NCBI RefSeq assembly: GCF_902459705.1
Contig: NZ_CABPRU010000005.1
Location: 186,001 to 250,000, forward strand
Reading direction: 5' to 3'
DNA length: 64,000 nt
Source of the DNA: Pandoraea terrigena
Lineage (GTDB): Bacteria > Pseudomonadota > Gammaproteobacteria > Burkholderiales > Burkholderiaceae
Each line of letters starts with the position of its first letter. The stretch's first letter is position 1. Made by a program: the position numbers and the translations under genes. Positions 15,936 through 24,288 of this stretch are shown one piece after another. Under the pieces are notes generated by a model, which did no database searches, was not told the DNA's origin, and saw nothing but the letters and a program-made list of their open reading frames with translations.

Positions 15936-18377
15936 ATGACTGACACCCCCACTCCGACGGCACCGTCCGCCGCCCCGGCCGCCTCTTCCGAGAGCGGCTC
16001 CTGCGGCGCGTCCGGCGCTGCGTCTGCGTTATCCGCGGCCGGCCGACAGGCGGCCGCCGAGCCCTGGTACCCCGATGTCGCCGCGCAACTGGCGGACGGC
16101 GAGACCGTACTGGCCTGGCTGACGGTCGATCTCGACGCACAACTGCACTTCGCACGCGGCGTGGTCGTTGCGACCGAACACCGGATCCTCTCGCGCGAGG
16201 CGCAGCGCGATGCGCATGGGCAAACAGGCGCCGGGTCGCACTGGCGGTCGTGGCCGTATCGCGCCGACCTGTCGCTCACGCATACCGATCATGCGGGCGT
16301 GGGGGCGCTGGAGTTGTGCGACGCCCACGCGAAGCTGGCGAACTGGCGCTATACGCTGGGCCACAATCCGGCGGCGCTGACGCTGTTGGACACCGTCGTG
16401 CGCCAGCGCGACGCACGCGTGGCAGGCGACGCCGCGAGCCAGGTACCGGACGAGGTGGGCACCTGCCCGATCTGTCAGGCGGAACTGCCGCCCGGCGCCG
16501 ACGAGTGTCCGCAATGCAACCCGGAAGTCGAAGCCCCACCGTCGACATGGGCATTGCTGCGCCTGTGGCGATTCGCGCGGCCGTATCGCTTCGAGTTGCT
16601 GGCTGGCTTCCTGCTCACGCTTTGTGGCACGGGCGCCACGTTGATCCCGCCGTATCTGACGATGCCGCTCATGGACAACGTGCTGATCCCGTTCCAGAAC
16701 GGCAAGCCGATCGATTACCACCTGGTGGGAATTTACTTGTCGGGCCTGCTGGGCGCCGGCGTGGTGGCCTGGATTCTGGGTTGGGCGCGTACGTATCTGC
16801 TGGCCAAGGTGTCGGAGCGCATCGGTGCCGACCTGCGCACCGCAACATACTCGCATCTGCTGCGCCTCTCGCTGGAGTATTTCGGTGGCAAGCGCACGGG
16901 CGACCTGATGGCGCGCATCGGCTCGGAGAGCGACCGCATCTGCGTGTTCCTCTCGCTGCACCTGCTCGACTTCGCCACGGATGTGCTGATGATCGTCATG
17001 ACGTCGGTGATCCTGGTGTCGATCAATCCGTGGCTGGCCGCGGTGACGCTGTTGCCTCTGCCGTTCATTGCCTGGCTGATCCATCTCGTGCGCGACCGGT
17101 TGCGCCATGGCTTCGAGAAGGTCGACCGGATCTGGTCGGAAATCACCAACGTGCTGGCCGATACCATTCCGGGCATTCGCGTGGTCAAGGCGTTTGCGCA
17201 GGAGAACCGCGAGGTCGCGCGCTTCAAGGAAGCCAACCGTCACAACCTCGTGGTCAACGACCGCGTGAACAAGGTCTGGTCGCTGTTCTCGCCGACGGTC
17301 ACGTTCCTCACCGAGGTGGGGCTGCTGGTCGTGTGGATCTTCGGGATCTGGCAGGTCTCGAAGCATGAAATCACCGTCGGTGTGCTCACCGCGTTCCTCA
17401 CCTACATCAGCCGCTTCTACACACGCCTCGATTCGATGAGCCGTATCGTGTCGGTCACGCAGAAGGCGGCGGCGGGCGCGAAGCGCATCTTCGACATCCT
17501 CGATCACGTCTCGAACGTTCCCGAGCCGGTCAACCCGGTGCATCTGAAGGAAGTGAAGGGCGCCATCGACTTGCGCGCCATCGGCTTTCGTTATGGCAAC
17601 CGAGCGGTGATCCGAGGCATGGATCTGCGCATCGCGCCGGGCGAGATGATCGGTCTGGTGGGTCACAGCGGTTCCGGCAAGAGCACGCTGGTCAACCTGA
17701 TCTGCCGCTTCTATGACGTGGCCGAAGGCTCGATCCAGATCGACGGGGTGGACATTCGTGCGTTGCCGGTCTCGGACTTCCGCCGCAACGTCGGTCTGGT
17801 GTTGCAGGAGCCGTTCCTGTTCTTCGGCACGATCGCCGAGAACATCGCCTACGGCAAGCCGAATGCGACGCGCGCCGAGATCGTGGCTGCGGCACGCGCG
17901 GCGCATGCACACGAGTTCATCCTGCGTCTGCCGCACGGCTACGATTCGCTCGTCGGCGAACGCGGGCAGGCGCTCTCGGGCGGCGAGCGCCAACGTATCT
18001 CTATCGCGCGCGCGCTGTTGATCGACCCGCGCATTCTGATTCTCGACGAGGCGACGTCGTCGGTCGACACCGCAACCGAGAAGGAAATCCAGAAGGCGCT
18101 CGACAACCTCGTCAAGGGCCGCACGACGATCGCCATTGCGCACCGCCTGTCGACGCTGCGCAAGGCTGACCGGTTGGTGGTGCTCGATCGCGGCAAGATC
18201 GTCGAAGTGGGCAACCACGACGCGCTGATGGCCCGCGAAGGCGCCTACTACAAGCTGTACCAGGCCCAGCAGCGCAATGTCGATACGGATCTCGACGCGG
18301 CGCTCGAGACGGCCGAGGCCGCCGCCGCAGTGGCGGCCGTGAGCGCGGCACCGGCGCAGCCGCTATCCGTCAACTGA
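15936..18377 (+). CDS. ABC transporter, fused permease-ATPase, cyanophycin-cluster type
   Basis: 813-aa ABC half-transporter with an extra N-terminal region. Residues 1-45 are low-complexity. Residues 46-165 form a compact domain resembling a membrane-associated PH-like fold (weak call). Residues 177-194 form a zinc-ribbon (C177-x2-C180, C191-x2-C194). An exporter-type six-helix domain follows (about 205-510), then the nucleotide-binding domain with Walker A GHSGSGKST (about 576-584) and signature LSGGERQRIS (about 680). Divergent from cphA and followed 18 bp on by a DUF1854 gene; this pair is recurrently found with cphA in betaproteobacteria and is named cyanophycin-metabolism-associated. 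Substrate unknown. The start at 15936 (MTDTPTPT) is tentative; an upstream TTG also fits. Confidence 0.82.
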   Translation: MTDTPTPTAPSAAPAASSESGSCGASGAASALSAAGRQAAAEPWYPDVAAQLADGETVLAWLTVDLDAQLHFARGVVVATEHRILSREAQRDAHGQTGAGSHWRSWPYRADLSLTHTDHAGVGALELCDAHAKLANWRYTLGHNPAALTLLDTVVRQRDARVAGDAASQVPDEVGTCPICQAELPPGADECPQCNPEVEAPPSTWALLRLWRFARPYRFELLAGFLLTLCGTGATLIPPYLTMPLMDNVLIPFQNGKPIDYHLVGIYLSGLLGAGVVAWILGWARTYLLAKVSERIGADLRTATYSHLLRLSLEYFGGKRTGDLMARIGSESDRICVFLSLHLLDFATDVLMIVMTSVILVSINPWLAAVTLLPLPFIAWLIHLVRDRLRHGFEKVDRIWSEITNVLADTIPGIRVVKAFAQENREVARFKEANRHNLVVNDRVNKVWSLFSPTVTFLTEVGLLVVWIFGIWQVSKHEITVGVLTAFLTYISRFYTRLDSMSRIVSVTQKAAAGAKRIFDILDHVSNVPEPVNPVHLKEVKGAIDLRAIGFRYGNRAVIRGMDLRIAPGEMIGLVGHSGSGKSTLVNLICRFYDVAEGSIQIDGVDIRALPVSDFRRNVGLVLQEPFLFFGTIAENIAYGKPNATRAEIVAAARAAHAHEFILRLPHGYDSLVGERGQALSGGERQRISIARALLIDPRILILDEATSSVDTATEKEIQKALDNLVKGRTTIAIAHRLSTLRKADRLVVLDRGKIVEVGNHDALMAREGAYYKLYQAQQRNVDTDLDAALETAEAAAAVAAVSAAPAQPLSVN

Positions 18378-18395
18378 ACGTTCGCGAAGACACTC

Positions 18396-18863
18396 ATGCA
18401 GATTGATTTCACCTTGTCGCGTAACGCGTTCGGTCGTCTGGTGCTGACCGACGCGGCGGGCATCGCCCATGAAGGCGTGGTGCCCGTGCGCGCGTTTCCG
18501 ATTGCGGCGCCAGATGAGGGCCTTGCGCTCGTGAGCACCGAGGGGCGCGAGCTGGTCTGGCTCGACTCGCTCGACGTGCTGCCCGTCGCAATGCGTGCAG
18601 TATTACAGGAGGAACTCGCCACGCGTGAGTTCATGCCTGAGGTGCGGCGCATCAAGCGCGTTTCGACATATGCGACGCCCAGCACCTGGACCGTCGAGAC
18701 GAACCGCGGCGAGGCCGCGTTCGTGCTGCGTGGCGAAGAGGACATTCGGCGACTGGGCGGCTCGACGTTGCTCATCACCGACAGTCACGGCATTCACTTC
18801 CTGATCCGCGACACAGGTGCGCTCGACAAGCCGAGCCGGAAGATTCTCGATCGCTTCCTCTGA
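18396..18863 (+). CDS. Cyanophycin-associated DUF1854 protein
   Basis: 155-aa soluble protein. It has no signal peptide and no membrane segment, and alternating hydrophobic strands suggest a small beta-rich domain. The sequence matches the DUF1854 pattern (FGRLVLTDAAG near the start, TWTVETNRGEAAFVL mid-protein, a C-terminal acidic/basic helix ending KILDRFL). It starts 18 bp after the ABC transporter stop and is probably co-transcribed. The biochemical role is unknown; the repeated pairing with the transporter and cphA suggests a function in polymer storage or in the transporter complex. Confidence 0.8.
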   Translation: MQIDFTLSRNAFGRLVLTDAAGIAHEGVVPVRAFPIAAPDEGLALVSTEGRELVWLDSLDVLPVAMRAVLQEELATREFMPEVRRIKRVSTYATPSTWTVETNRGEAAFVLRGEEDIRRLGGSTLLITDSHGIHFLIRDTGALDKPSRKILDRFL

Positions 18864-18941
18864 CACGATTCCCATGGCCAAATTTCGCCGTGCCGTCCGG
18901 CACTGGTAACATTGCGGCTTTTGCTTTTTGCGGTGATGCCA

Positions 18942-19850
18942 ATGTGGTTCAAGAATCTTCAGTTGCACCGAATTCCTGCCGGTTGGTCCATGAGCGTCGC
19001 GCAGATGGAAGCGGCGTTGGAAAAGCACGCCTTCCGCGAAGGCGGCAGTCTCGAGATGCAAGTGCAAGGCTGGGCGCCGCCGCGTGAGGGTGGCGAACTG
19101 GTGCACAGCATCAACCGCCAGTTCCTGCTCGCCTATCGTGCCGAGAAGAAGCTGCTGCCGTCCACCGTCGTGAATCAGGTCACGCGCGCCAAAGCAGCCG
19201 AGCTGGAGGAGCAGCAAGGCTTCAAGCCGGGTCGCAAGCAGATGCGCGAACTCAAGGAGCAGGTCACCGACGAACTGCTGCCGCGTGCGTTTGGGATTCG
19301 TCGCGACACGCGCGTGTGGATCGACCCGGCCAATCGCTGGCTCGTGATCGACGCCGCATCGCCCGCGAAGGCCGACGAAGTGCGCAGCCTGGTGCTCAAG
19401 ACGCTCGATATCACGCTCGAGAACGTGGAACTCAACGAGGCGCCCGTCGCGGTGATGACGTCGTGGCTCGCGGGCAACGAGGCGCCGGGCGGCTTCAGCG
19501 TCGATCAGGACGTGGAACTGCGCTCGAATACCGACGAGAAGGCGGCGGTGCGCTATGTGCGTCACCCGCTCGACGGGGCCGATGTCCGTCAGCACATCGA
19601 GGCCGGCAAGCGCTGCACCAAGCTGGCGATGACGTGGAACGACCGTATCTCCTTCGTGCTGACCGATGCGTTCGTCATCAAGCGTGTCACGCCGCTCGAC
19701 ATCATCAAGGATGCCGCCGACCCGACCGCTGAAGGTGAAGCCGAGAAGTTCGACGCCGACGTCGCGCTCATGACCGGCGAACTCGCCCGCATGCTCGACG
19801 ATCTTATCGAGGCGGTAGGCGGGGAGCGTCAGATGGACAAGGCGGCCTGA
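18942..19850 (+). CDS. rdgC: Recombination-associated protein RdgC
   Basis: 302-aa DNA-binding protein that forms a ring dimer around DNA and limits RecA activity; almost the same length as E. coli RdgC (303 aa). The N-terminus [12 protein letters not shown] and the central [13 protein letters not shown] segment are typical. Start at 18942; an ATG six bases upstream (MPMWF) is equally possible, and no clear ribosome-binding site is visible before either. Downstream of the DUF1854 gene by 78 bp and followed by a strong terminator at 19881-19919. Confidence 0.93.
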   Translation: MWFKNLQLHRIPAGWSMSVAQMEAALEKHAFREGGSLEMQVQGWAPPREGGELVHSINRQFLLAYRAEKKLLPSTVVNQVTRAKAAELEEQQGFKPGRKQMRELKEQVTDELLPRAFGIRRDTRVWIDPANRWLVIDAASPAKADEVRSLVLKTLDITLENVELNEAPVAVMTSWLAGNEAPGGFSVDQDVELRSNTDEKAAVRYVRHPLDGADVRQHIEAGKRCTKLAMTWNDRISFVLTDAFVIKRVTPLDIIKDAADPTAEGEAEKFDADVALMTGELARMLDDLIEAVGGERQMDKAA

Positions 19851-19880
19851 CGCACATTTGTCTGTCGTCGCGGCAACGCG

Positions 19881-19919
19881 AACGCCGCGATGGCCCGAAA
19901 GGGCGTCGCGGCGTTTTTT
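19881..19919 (+). terminator. Rho-independent terminator after rdgC
   Basis: AACGCCGCGA (19881-19890) pairs perfectly with TCGCGGCGTT (19906-19915) and is followed by T residues. Confidence 0.85.
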
Positions 19920-19938
19920 CGTTGAGCGCGCTAACCGG

Positions 19939-20655
19939 TTACGGCAGCGTCGGTGCCGCCGGCTCCTGCAGGTAGACACCCAGCGACAGCGCTTGCTTGA
20001 CCTGGCGCGTGCCTTCGTCAACGCAGACCTCTTGTTCGCCTGCCTCGATGGCGTCGTACGCCTGACGCACCACATCGGACGGGGCGATCTTGTCGGTGTC
20101 GAATCCGCGCGTGAGGTCGGTATCGATATAGCCCGCGTGCAAACCGACGACTTGGGTATTCTGGGCCTGCAGTGCCTTGCGCAAGCCGTTGGTCAGGGAC
20201 CAGGCCGCGGACTTCGTGATCGAGTATTCGGGGAGCACGTCCGAGCTGATCCAGCTCACGATCGACAGAACGTTGAGCAGCGCGCCGCCGCCATTGCGCC
20301 CCAAGGCAGGGGCGAACGCCTGCGTCATGCCGAGCACGCCGAACAGGTTCGTCTCAAGCGTCTCGCGCAGCATTCCGACAGCGCCGGGCGCGGTCAGCCC
20401 TTCGGTGAGGCGTGCAATCCCGGCATTGTTGATGAGCAGCGTGACGTCGCCCGCCAGGTTCGCCGCAGCCGCCACGTCGTCCGGGTTGTTGACGTCGAGC
20501 TTGACCGGGATGACGCCCGGCAGCGTAACTTTCGACGGATCGCGTGAACCGGCGTAGACCTTCTTCGCGCCGCGTTCAAGCGCGTGTTGCGCAAACGCCA
20601 GTCCCAGGCCACGGTTGGCACCCGTTACGAATACGACAGCATCTTTGAGCTTCAT
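19939..20655 (-). CDS. Short-chain dehydrogenase/reductase
   Basis: 238-aa NAD(P)-dependent oxidoreductase of the classical SDR family. The Rossmann motif TGANRGLG is near the N-terminus, NNAG in the middle, a catalytic Ser in VLSIVSW, and the Y-x3-K pair in YSITK. The start at 20655 (MKLKDAVVF) puts the nucleotide-binding strand at the usual distance; an upstream GTG-type start adds 13 unrelated residues. It is divergent from the TetR gene at 20862 and almost certainly its target, with two operator-like boxes between. Substrate unknown. Confidence 0.85.
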   Translation of the reverse strand: MKLKDAVVFVTGANRGLGLAFAQHALERGAKKVYAGSRDPSKVTLPGVIPVKLDVNNPDDVAAAANLAGDVTLLINNAGIARLTEGLTAPGAVGMLRETLETNLFGVLGMTQAFAPALGRNGGGALLNVLSIVSWISSDVLPEYSITKSAAWSLTNGLRKALQAQNTQVVGLHAGYIDTDLTRGFDTDKIAPSDVVRQAYDAIEAGEQEVCVDEGTRQVKQALSLGVYLQEPAAPTLP

Positions 20656-20725
20656 TTCAGTACTCCAGTCAGGAAATCGGACCACGCCAGTCATGTGAAC
20701 GGCGCGAAGGTTGGGCTATACTGCA

Positions 20726-20805
20726 TGACAATGGTGATTGCAATCGTCATGATGAGGCATTGTGCCGGCGGTGGCGTCGATATGTCAATGGTGATCGTAA
20801 TTGTC
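20726..20805. promoter_or_regulatory. Paired operator-like boxes between the SDR and TetR genes
   Basis: Two related boxes: TGACAATGGTGATTGCAATC ending in GTCA (20726-20749) and a second copy at 20783-20805 that shares CAATGGTGAT and ends AATTGTC. The first contains the perfect palindrome GATTGCAATC and is bounded by TGAC/GTCA. The copies start 57 bp apart in the 206-bp divergent promoter region, where a TetR repressor would be expected to bind. Confidence 0.6.
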
Positions 20806-20861
20806 TTTTTCGATCGCTGCGATAGGGCGATGTGACGAACAAGCGTTGGAGGGAGCACGGA

Positions 20862-21422
20862 ATGGGCATTTCAAGAGAGCAGGCTGCGGAAAACCGCGAG
20901 GCGATTATCGGGGCCGCCGAGCGGCTATTTCGTGAGCACGGTGTGGATGCCGTGGGACTGACGGCGCTGATGAAGGAGGCGGGATTCACTCAGGGGGGGT
21001 TCTACAACCACTTCAAGTCGAAAGACGCCCTGGTGGCGGCCGTGATGTCGCGTGCGGTGGCGGCCGGTGAGGGCATGCTGACGGATGCCGAAGCGTATCT
21101 GTCGGCGGCACACCGGGACGACGTCGCATGCGGCTGTCCGATGGCCGGATTTGCGGGAGATGCGCCGCGCATCGGCGACCAGGCGCAGGCGTGCTACGCG
21201 AAGGGGCTGGCAGCGATGATCGGCCGGATGACGACAGCCGGCATCGAGCGGGGGTTGAGTCCGGCCCAGGCGAGCCGGACCGCGATGGCACGTTTTGCCC
21301 AGATGGTGGGCACGCTCGTGCTGTCGCGTGCGGTGGTGACGGCGGATCCGGTGCTCTCCGAGGCGTTGCTGGCCGCTGGACGCGAAGCGCTCGGCGCGCG
21401 CAATACTGACAGCGACGGCTGA
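20862..21422 (+). CDS. TetR-family repressor
   Basis: 186-aa regulator. The N-terminal helix-turn-helix covers about residues 10-55 (AERLFREHGVDAVGLTALMKEAG, shown here in part as LMKEAGFTQGGFYNHFKSKD), followed by a helical ligand-binding domain containing ACGCPMAGF. The start at 20862 is fixed by GGAGGGAG at 20848-20855. It lies head to head with the SDR gene (20655) and probably represses that gene and itself. The motif FYNHFKSK is typical of the TetR subgroup that controls adjacent redox enzymes for xenobiotics or electrophiles. The inducer cannot be read from the sequence. Confidence 0.85.
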   Translation: MGISREQAAENREAIIGAAERLFREHGVDAVGLTALMKEAGFTQGGFYNHFKSKDALVAAVMSRAVAAGEGMLTDAEAYLSAAHRDDVACGCPMAGFAGDAPRIGDQAQACYAKGLAAMIGRMTTAGIERGLSPAQASRTAMARFAQMVGTLVLSRAVVTADPVLSEALLAAGREALGARNTDSDG

Positions 21423-21473
21423 ACGCGGCGCGCGGAGCGTCCTGTCAGACGGGAGGCGCGATACGCCTCAGCG

Positions 21474-22373
21474 CTACGACCAGCGCCATGTGGCGCGCAA
21501 CCGATCGCGCAGGAAGTCGACGAAGGCTCGCGTGCGCGGTGCGAGATGCCGGCTGTGCGGATAGACGGCATGCAGCGGCGACGCAGGAATTTGCAGCCAG
21601 GGCAATACACGCTCGAGACGCCCCGCCTTGATATCGTCACCCACGTCCCAGATGGATTTCTGTGTGATGCCCGCGCCATGCAGCGCCAATTCATGGGCGG
21701 TATCCCCGTCGTCGACGACATAGGTATCACGGACCTGGATACGCAACATTTCGGATTGCCACACGAATCGCCAGTCGCCGTGCGGGGCATTGCCGAACAG
21801 GATGCAGTCGTGCTGTTGCAAGTCGCCGGCATCCTGCGGCGTGCCGCGCCGCGCCAGATAGTCCGGCGACGCGACCAGCACGCGGTAATTCGGGGCCAGT
21901 TCCTGCGCGACGAGACTGGAGTCGGGCAGGGTGCCGACGCGGATGGCCACGTCGATGCCATGCGCGACCAGATCGACCCATAGGTCGCTCAGCTCGAGAT
22001 GCACCCTCAGGTCCGGATGCCGTTCGCGAAACGCCACGAGCAGCGGAGCAAGGTGACGACGGCCGAAGGCGCGTGGCGCGGTGATGCGAAGCACGCCACC
22101 GACGGTGCCCGCCTGTCGCGTCATCAGCCGCTCGGTCTCGGCAATCTCCGCGAGGATTCGCTGGCAGCACACGTGAAAGATTTGTCCTTCGTCCGTGAGC
22201 GCCTGTTTGCGGGTGGTGCGGTTGAGCAGGCGAACACCAAGGCGCTGCTCGAGCAGCCCGAGTCGCTTGCTCACGACGGCAAGCGACAACCCCATCTCGC
22301 GAGCGGCGGCCGACATGCTGCCCGTGGCAACGACCCGGTCGAATAAGGTGAGATCCAGCGTCTGGTCGATCAT
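21474..22373 (-). CDS. LysR-family transcriptional regulator
   Basis: 299-aa LysR regulator. The helix-turn-helix lies at about residues 18-40 (SMSAAAREMGLSLAVVSKRL), and the effector-binding domain runs from about residue 90 (GVLRITAPRAFGRRHLAPLL). It belongs to the branch seen next to SDR and quinone-oxidoreductase genes. Divergent from the SDR gene at 22559 with 185 bp between, and therefore its likely regulator. No strong ribosome-binding site precedes the start at 22373; it was chosen because the helix-turn-helix begins at the usual position. Confidence 0.85.
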   Translation of the reverse strand: MIDQTLDLTLFDRVVATGSMSAAAREMGLSLAVVSKRLGLLEQRLGVRLLNRTTRKQALTDEGQIFHVCCQRILAEIAETERLMTRQAGTVGGVLRITAPRAFGRRHLAPLLVAFRERHPDLRVHLELSDLWVDLVAHGIDVAIRVGTLPDSSLVAQELAPNYRVLVASPDYLARRGTPQDAGDLQQHDCILFGNAPHGDWRFVWQSEMLRIQVRDTYVVDDGDTAHELALHGAGITQKSIWDVGDDIKAGRLERVLPWLQIPASPLHAVYPHSRHLAPRTRAFVDFLRDRLRATWRWS

Positions 22374-22558
22374 CCCAGGGATATTCTCAATAAATTGGAG
22401 AGAGTCATTCAGTTTTTCATGGGATTATCGTTTCGTGCGATGAGTATCACAATAGCCTCGTGACGTTGAGTGCCCGGTGTTGGATGTGCCGTCAGCGGCC
22501 GGCCATCGGCGGGTCTCACGTTTGCTCCCTCGTTCCGATCGCTTTCAGGAGTCTCATC

Positions 22559-23272
22559 ATGTTCAATTTCGAAGGTCAGCGTGTATTGGTCATCGGCGGC
22601 AGCTCAGGCATCGGCCGTGCCGCAGCCCAGGCGTTTGCCAAGGCCGGCGCGGCCGTAACCATTGCTTCGCGCAATCAGGCGAAGCTCGACGACGCGCTCG
22701 CCTCGCTCGGCACGACCGCCCGCGCCCTGGTGCTCGACACCGGTGACGCTGCCGCCGTCGAACGGTGCTTCGCCAATCACGCCCCGTGGCAGCACGTGGT
22801 TGTCTCGGCTGCGCAAACCCCGACCGGGCAAGTGCGCAAACTCTCGCTGGAAGACGCGCATGCCGCCGTTGACAGTAAGTTCTGGGGCACCTACCACGTG
22901 GCGCGGTATGCGCGCATTGAAGACGGGGGCTCGCTCACGCTGACATCGGGCTATTTGAGCGTGCGGCCGAATACGGCGTCGGTGGTGCAGGGGGCAATCA
23001 ACGCGGCCATCGAGGCGCTGGGGCGCGGGCTGGCGCTGGAGCTGTCGCCGGTGCGTGTGAATACGGTGTCGCCGGGGCTGACGGTCACGCCGCTGTGGGA
23101 CAAGCTGGCCGAGGCCGATCGCGAGGCGATGTATCGCAACGCGGCGGAGCGTTTGCCGGCGCGCCGCGTGGTCGCTGCCGAGGACGTGGCCAACACGATT
23201 CTTTATCTGGCAGGCACACCAAGTGCAACGGGCTCGACCGTGTTGATCGACGCGGGCGGTGCGATCGCCTGA
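22559..23272 (+). CDS. SDR-family protein lacking the canonical Tyr-x3-Lys
   Basis: 237-aa Rossmann-fold protein of the SDR superfamily. The nucleotide motif GGSSGIGR is at residues 13-20. C-terminal features are normal (LALELSPVRVNTVSPG, then DVANTILYLAG). In the catalytic segment SVVQGAINAAIEAL the Tyr and Lys positions correspond to Q144 and N148, so the usual proton relay is absent. It may use other residues, act as an NAD(P)-binding regulatory or binding protein, or belong to an atypical SDR group. CAGGAG at 22546-22551 supports the start at 22559. Divergent from a LysR gene. Confidence 0.82.
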   Translation: MFNFEGQRVLVIGGSSGIGRAAAQAFAKAGAAVTIASRNQAKLDDALASLGTTARALVLDTGDAAAVERCFANHAPWQHVVVSAAQTPTGQVRKLSLEDAHAAVDSKFWGTYHVARYARIEDGGSLTLTSGYLSVRPNTASVVQGAINAAIEALGRGLALELSPVRVNTVSPGLTVTPLWDKLAEADREAMYRNAAERLPARRVVAAEDVANTILYLAGTPSATGSTVLIDAGGAIA

Positions 23273-23496
23273 CGCCGCGCATCCTTGCGACACATCTCCT
23301 ATCTCTGCCTTTAGAGATATTGGGGTCGAGTCGTGGGTGGGATGCTGCATCGCAGCAACCTCCCGGTCCAACGACGTCGAAGTCTTTGATGTAACGCAAA
23401 CGCGGTATACCCGGATCACTTTCGGGTACCTATTTCGATAGGGATTGCCTAGAATGAAGGCGTGCCATCCCGCCATGTCGAAGTTAGGAGGCCGCT

Positions 23497-23646
23497 ATGT
23501 TGACAGGGAGTTTGATTGCAATGTTGGTGATCGTGCTGGTCGTCGGCGCGGCTGTCGCCTGGCTTGTCGATCGCAACTGGTGTCGTGAGCATCCGGGGGC
23601 GCGGCCTACTGGGCGGCGCCACACGCGGGACGTCCGACACGGCTGA
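23497..23646 (+). CDS. Small single-pass membrane protein, 49 aa
   Basis: Begins MLTGSLIAMLVIVLVVG. One hydrophobic helix spans about residues 4-24, followed by a basic, Arg/His-rich cytoplasmic-type tail (17 or so charged or His residues in the last 25). A very good ribosome-binding site, AGGAGG (23486-23491), stands five bases before the ATG, and an intrinsic terminator follows 40 bp after the stop, so this is probably a real monocistronic gene. No family recognised. Confidence 0.6.
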   Translation: MLTGSLIAMLVIVLVVGAAVAWLVDRNWCREHPGARPTGRRHTRDVRHG

Positions 23647-23686
23647 TTCGTGCTGGTATCGCGGGGGGACACCTCCCCGCACAATG

Positions 23687-23712
23687 AAAAGCCCGCCTTC
23701 CGGCGGGCTTTT
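23687..23712. terminator. Bidirectional terminator between two small genes
   Basis: AAAAGCCCGCC (23687-23697) pairs with GGCGGGCTTTT (23702-23712) around a four-base loop; T tracts on both strands. It serves the 49-aa gene on the plus strand and the convergent 62-aa gene on the minus strand. Confidence 0.88.
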
Positions 23713-23747
23713 GCGTACTACGGACACCTCAACAGCAGGCTGGGCGC

Positions 23748-23936
23748 TCAGGCAACGGCCTGAAGGACATACTTGCCCTGGACGGTCAGTCGCGGGGACT
23801 TCTCACCCGACGCCAACTCTTCCCATTCGATCAATTTGCTTTCAAGCAACGATTCGAGGTCCGGGCGATTATGCTCCACTTGCTCAGGAGCGTCCTTGAC
23901 CAGCATCAGGGTGGCAAATTCATGATGACTCAGCAT
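23748..23936 (-). CDS. Small conserved-looking hypothetical protein, 62 aa
   Basis: Begins MLSHHEFATLMLVKDAP and ends LTVQGKYVLQAVA. Acidic, soluble, no membrane segment, with a predicted helix-strand pattern (DLESLLESKLIEW, then LTVQGKYVL) reminiscent of a small winged-helix or degraded DNA-binding domain; this is only an impression. GGGAG five bases before the ATG sets the start at 23936; a longer frame upstream is not supported. Similar short proteins are common in Burkholderiaceae, function unknown. Confidence 0.62.
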   Translation of the reverse strand: MLSHHEFATLMLVKDAPEQVEHNRPDLESLLESKLIEWEELASGEKSPRLTVQGKYVLQAVA

Positions 23937-24288
23937 CGTCGTCTCCCGGTTTGCGGTTCCACAGGGGGGGTCCCTCGTCAGGGACTTTAAGGATAGGTCA
24001 CGAATATGGCACTTGCGCGACAAAATTCGCACTTTCGATGCTGCTTCGCAGCACGTCCCTGACGGGACTTTTCCACTGGCACTATAGGCTTTCTCCATGA
24101 CATTGGAATGTCAGTCGCGACGCGTGCGGCGCAGTCGAAAAGGTCTGTCAACGAGGTGAGTTGCTGCGATGCAATAATGATGCGAATCCGGTAAATCATG
24201 GGCATCATCCATTCTTTTGCGGTTTGCGGGGCACCAAGGGACGGTAGAATGGCCCAATTTGCCAGCAATTCGCGCTCAAGAACCTGAC
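23937..24288. other. 352-bp intergenic region upstream of minC with hairpins
   Basis: No gene seen. It contains GTCCCT/AGGGAC (23970-23985) and GTCCC/GGGAC (24055-24068). The ten bases CGTCAGGGAC of the first are repeated as reverse complement GTCCCTGACG in the second, so the two can also pair with each other over 85 bp. A GCTGCTTCGCAGC hairpin lies between. A -10-like TAGAAT at 24245-24250 with a weak TTTGCG 16 bp upstream is the best minCDE promoter candidate. Confidence 0.5.

Noticed and set aside
16029-18218. 729-codon minus-strand frame opposite the ABC transporter gene
   Set aside because: Shadow of a gene with intact Walker and signature motifs; no family match.
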